Virus record (IMG/VR): IMGVR_UViG_3300048079_000088
Location: 1 to 24,375 of that record
DNA: 24,375 bases
Origin: a virus
Reading direction: 5' to 3' (one strand)
Positions 22,483 through 24,375 of the stretch are shown here, in pieces. Each line of letters opens with the position of its first letter. The first letter of the stretch is position 1. The notes below the pieces were generated by a model, which did not search any database, was not told the origin of the DNA, and saw only the letters and a program-made list of their open reading frames with translations. The translations under genes were made by a program, and so were the position numbers.

Positions 22483-23985
22483 TTATCCCCACACCGCTTC
22501 GCGCATGGACACCGGTTTTGGCTCCAAGAGCACTGCGTTGAACGCACACGAGGAGGCATCCACTTGATCGTCGTGCTTGGCCGTAGGGAACCCGCACAAC
22601 TCAGTGATGTACTTCTCATTCCACGGCGCTTTCACAAGGTAGACGTTACCCGCCTGCACTTGCGCGCGGAATGGCTTCGCACGCGTCACCTTCGATCCGC
22701 TCGTTGGTACCCCGAGGTAGTCCCAGCCTTTGAGCATCTTCGCGCGGGCTTTGATGACGGTCAGACCAGACGACCCGCCTTCTTTTTCTTCACGCACAGG
22801 GACAGACCGCCCATCGAGTTCAGCCGTCGTGTAGATCAACTTGTCCACCCCATCGGGGCCGAGTTGATCGCGTTGCACGTCCTCGACGTAGTACAGGCCC
22901 TTATCTTCGCTGATCTTGACGCCGACGGTCCAATCGCCTTTGCCTTCTGAGCCTGCGGTGTCCCATCCACGCACCCGGCGCGCATACGTGGGCGCGGCGT
23001 CAATGAACTTGAAGTGCTCTCGCTTGAAGAGGCCACCTTCCCCAGGCGCGGGGCGCTGCTGCAACTGACCGGCGGTACCATAGTCGTCCAGATCGAGTTC
23101 CAGTTGTTTGACCTTGGTCTCGTCAAAGACCTCAGGCCACAGGAGCTCCCCTTCCACGGTGCGTGGGTCGCGCGGGTCGGGGACCCATTTCTCGTTGGTC
23201 TTGTGCAGTGTGCAGCGTTGCTCCGCCGGCACCGCGTAGACCTCGCCTTCGGGCAGTGGCCATACGACACCGGGACAGACGCATTTCTCGTAGCGCATTG
23301 GGAAGCAGACGTGCAGCCAGCCTCCTCGATTCAGCAAGTACCCCGGCAGATCTTCCTCGTGCAGTCGCTGCGCAATGATGACGATGGCCACTCCACGCGC
23401 CACCCCGCGAGTAGAGACTGTCTTATCGAACCAATTGTTCGCCGCCTTCCGCTCGGGTTCAGACTGCGATTGCTCCGCCGTGATCACATCGTCAATGACG
23501 ATGAGGTCCGGATGCTCGCCCGTGAGGGCGCCGCCCACTGATGTGGCGATGCGCCATCCGCCGGTGGTCGTATTGAACCGGATTTTGGTGTCCTGGTCGT
23601 CGCGCAACTGCACATCGAACAGCGATTGATACCACGCGCTGTTGATCAAGTCGCGGACTTTGCGGTTCTGATCGATAGTAATGGCAGAGGAGTAGGAGGC
23701 CGTGACGACGCGCTTCTTGCTGTCAAGGGTCCATTGCCACGCGGGCCAGAGCACACTAACAAGCAGCGACTTCATGCACCCGGGCGGTACATTGATGATG
23801 ACGCGTTTGGTCTTCCCGAGAGTAACTGATTCGAGAACTTTGCAGAGCTCTCGAATATGCCAGTTGTCTTTGAATTCCTGAGAGGGCTCGATGATGCTCC
23901 ACGCCTCGAGAACGAACGCGTGCAACGACTTCTTCAGCCGTCGCTTTTCTTTTGCTTGATCCATGCGTGCTGTATCCGCCAGCAC
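22483..23985 (-). CDS. terL: terminase large subunit
   Basis: The 500-aa protein has the two-part layout of TerL. ATPase: NVPPGCMKSLLVS as Walker A (residues about 65-77), LIVIDD as Walker B (161-166), IIAQRLHEEDLPG (about 203-215) as coupling motif. Nuclease: RGWDTAGSEGKGDWTVG with D342, VREEKEGGSSG (about 397-407), and AKHDDQVDASS (469-479). It packages DNA into proheads and cuts it. The annotated start is GTG without a clear ribosome site. ATG at 23964 is an alternative. In-frame CTG at 24012 has GGAG 7 bases upstream and adds LITKDERAD, a sequence usual at TerL N-termini. No small subunit is visible, so it is probably outside the window to the right. Confidence 0.96.
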   Translation of the reverse strand: MLADTARMDQAKEKRRLKKSLHAFVLEAWSIIEPSQEFKDNWHIRELCKVLESVTLGKTKRVIINVPPGCMKSLLVSVLWPAWQWTLDSKKRVVTASYSSAITIDQNRKVRDLINSAWYQSLFDVQLRDDQDTKIRFNTTTGGWRIATSVGGALTGEHPDLIVIDDVITAEQSQSEPERKAANNWFDKTVSTRGVARGVAIVIIAQRLHEEDLPGYLLNRGGWLHVCFPMRYEKCVCPGVVWPLPEGEVYAVPAEQRCTLHKTNEKWVPDPRDPRTVEGELLWPEVFDETKVKQLELDLDDYGTAGQLQQRPAPGEGGLFKREHFKFIDAAPTYARRVRGWDTAGSEGKGDWTVGVKISEDKGLYYVEDVQRDQLGPDGVDKLIYTTAELDGRSVPVREEKEGGSSGLTVIKARAKMLKGWDYLGVPTSGSKVTRAKPFRAQVQAGNVYLVKAPWNEKYITELCGFPTAKHDDQVDASSCAFNAVLLEPKPVSMREAVWG

Positions 23986-24044
23986 GTCGGCGCGTTCGTC
24001 TTTGGTGATCAGTGTCGGTCTCCGGTACGTCCTCCCTTCGCGTG

Positions 24045-24096
24045 GCCGCCTGATGAGTCAATGACCGGTACGCTCGCGGCCAAGTCATCAGGCGGC
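24045..24096. repeat. 12-bp perfect inverted repeat between tmRNA and terL
   Basis: GCCGCCTGATGA at 24045-24056 and TCATCAGGCGGC at 24085-24096 are exact reverse complements, with a 28-base spacer. In minus-strand RNA it forms a long hairpin starting 11 bases after the CCA end of the tmRNA. No U-tract follows, so it is not a typical terminator. It could be a processing signal, a terminase recognition site, or part of an attachment site. Confidence 0.6.
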
Positions 24097-24107
24097 GCTT
24101 TCAAATT

Positions 24108-24375
24108 TGGTGGAGCTGGCGGGAATCGAACCCGCGTCCGAACAACTCACTTTGTGTTTCTCAACGTGCGTTGCCGCCTCGCCCGGCGCGCGGGGATCAC
24201 AAGTGCGTCTTGGTTCGTCCGTGCCTTCACGAACTAGCCGTCACGGAATGTCGGTCCGTCCCGCTGTCTCGGCGCGGCGGGTGACCGGATGACAGGTGTT
24301 AGGCCGCCATCGGGAGTGATTCGAGTTCCGCAGTTAAGGGAGTCGGCCATCAGTTTACGACATGATGACAGGTCG
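24108..24375 (-). ncRNA. ssrA: tmRNA (ssrA), 3' portion, 5' part beyond the window
   Basis: The minus strand ends in CAGCTCC-A-CCA (acceptor strand with encoded CCA at 24108). It is preceded by GGACGCGGGTTCGATTCCCGC, the nearly invariant tmRNA T-arm, distinct from any tRNA because no anticodon arm precedes it. At the right edge pseudoknot PK1 can be read: CGAC/GTCG (24375-24372 with 24361-24358) and GTCATCA/TGATGGC (24369-24363 with 24352-24346, one G-U). Next come TTAACT and the tag reading frame, then several stem regions, including GTTCGT/ACGAAC, as expected for PK2-PK4. The visible GGCTAGTT matches the E. coli molecule at the equivalent place. It rescues stalled ribosomes with SmpB. Whether phage-encoded or host DNA at an integration site is unresolved. 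Confidence 0.9.
24299..24331 (-). other. tmRNA proteolysis tag reading frame
   Basis: From the resume codon GCG (24331-24329) the frame gives A-E-L-E-S-L-P-M-A-A and TAA. The bases before it, TTAACT, have T at -5 and A at -4 as required for correct resumption. The ending M-A-A fits the hydrophobic C-terminus recognised by ClpXP-type proteases. The tag lies 15 bases past PK1, in the canonical position. Confidence 0.82.

Noticed and set aside
24108-24160. An ordinary tRNA at the right end
   Set aside because: The T-arm and acceptor are not preceded by an anticodon arm and variable loop at tRNA distance; the tag frame and PK1 indicate tmRNA.
24107-24292. Plus-strand frames beginning VELAGIEPASEQ or GAGGNRTRVR
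   Set aside because: Such peptides are well-known false translations of tRNA/tmRNA 3' ends read backwards; the tmRNA explains the sequence.
1-24375. CRISPR array, insertion sequence or integrase
   Set aside because: No regularly spaced direct repeats, transposase motifs or tyrosine/serine recombinase signatures were found on either strand.

Overview
The window is almost entirely the late (virion) gene block of a tailed double-stranded DNA phage or prophage. It has about 29 protein genes, all on the minus strand, so the operon reads from right to left. Gene order and families point to a siphovirus: TerL, a DUF4055-type portal, a Mu F-like head protein, a scaffold, a P22-like coat protein, head-tail connectors, a tail tube, a G/GT tail chaperone pair, a tape measure and a large tip protein. 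Several proteins carry Sec-type signal peptides ending in A-x-A, which suggests a Gram-negative host. No gene identifies the host more closely. No integrase, repressor, replication or lysis enzyme is recognisable in the window.

Layout in transcription order. (1) 24375-24108 holds the 3' portion of a tmRNA gene (ssrA), cut by the right edge, with a readable proteolysis tag AELESLPMAA. (2) 23985-20827 holds terL, the portal and a small conserved protein. (3) 20816-15413 is an accessory/adhesion section: a small beta-rich protein, two large proteins with signal peptides (672 and 622 aa), a 64-aa protein, a fiber-tail adaptor, a 57-aa protein and an exported HExxH protein. (4) 15416-12305 holds head assembly: a possibly split Mu F-like protein, a ribbon-helix-helix protein, the scaffold and the coat protein. 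The coat gene has terminator-like hairpins on both sides and an unusually structured leader. (5) 12233-9789 holds head-tail connectors and the tail terminator. (6) 9776-5707 holds a structural protein, the tail tube, the G/GT chaperones with a textbook -1 frameshift site, and the tape measure. (7) 5693-1 holds a distal tail protein, a 1434-aa tip/hub protein with TIG and LamG domains, a holin-like small protein and an exported protein cut by the left edge.

The genes are tightly packed. Many pairs overlap as ATGA or TAATG, which implies translational coupling. No gene-free stretch exceeds 300 bases. The longest gap (13451-13620) is filled with RNA hairpins. The most notable points are the tmRNA next to the terminase, the frameshift site with a perfect downstream stem-loop, the four exported proteins inside a virion operon, and a GC-rich LamG module inserted into the tail hub.
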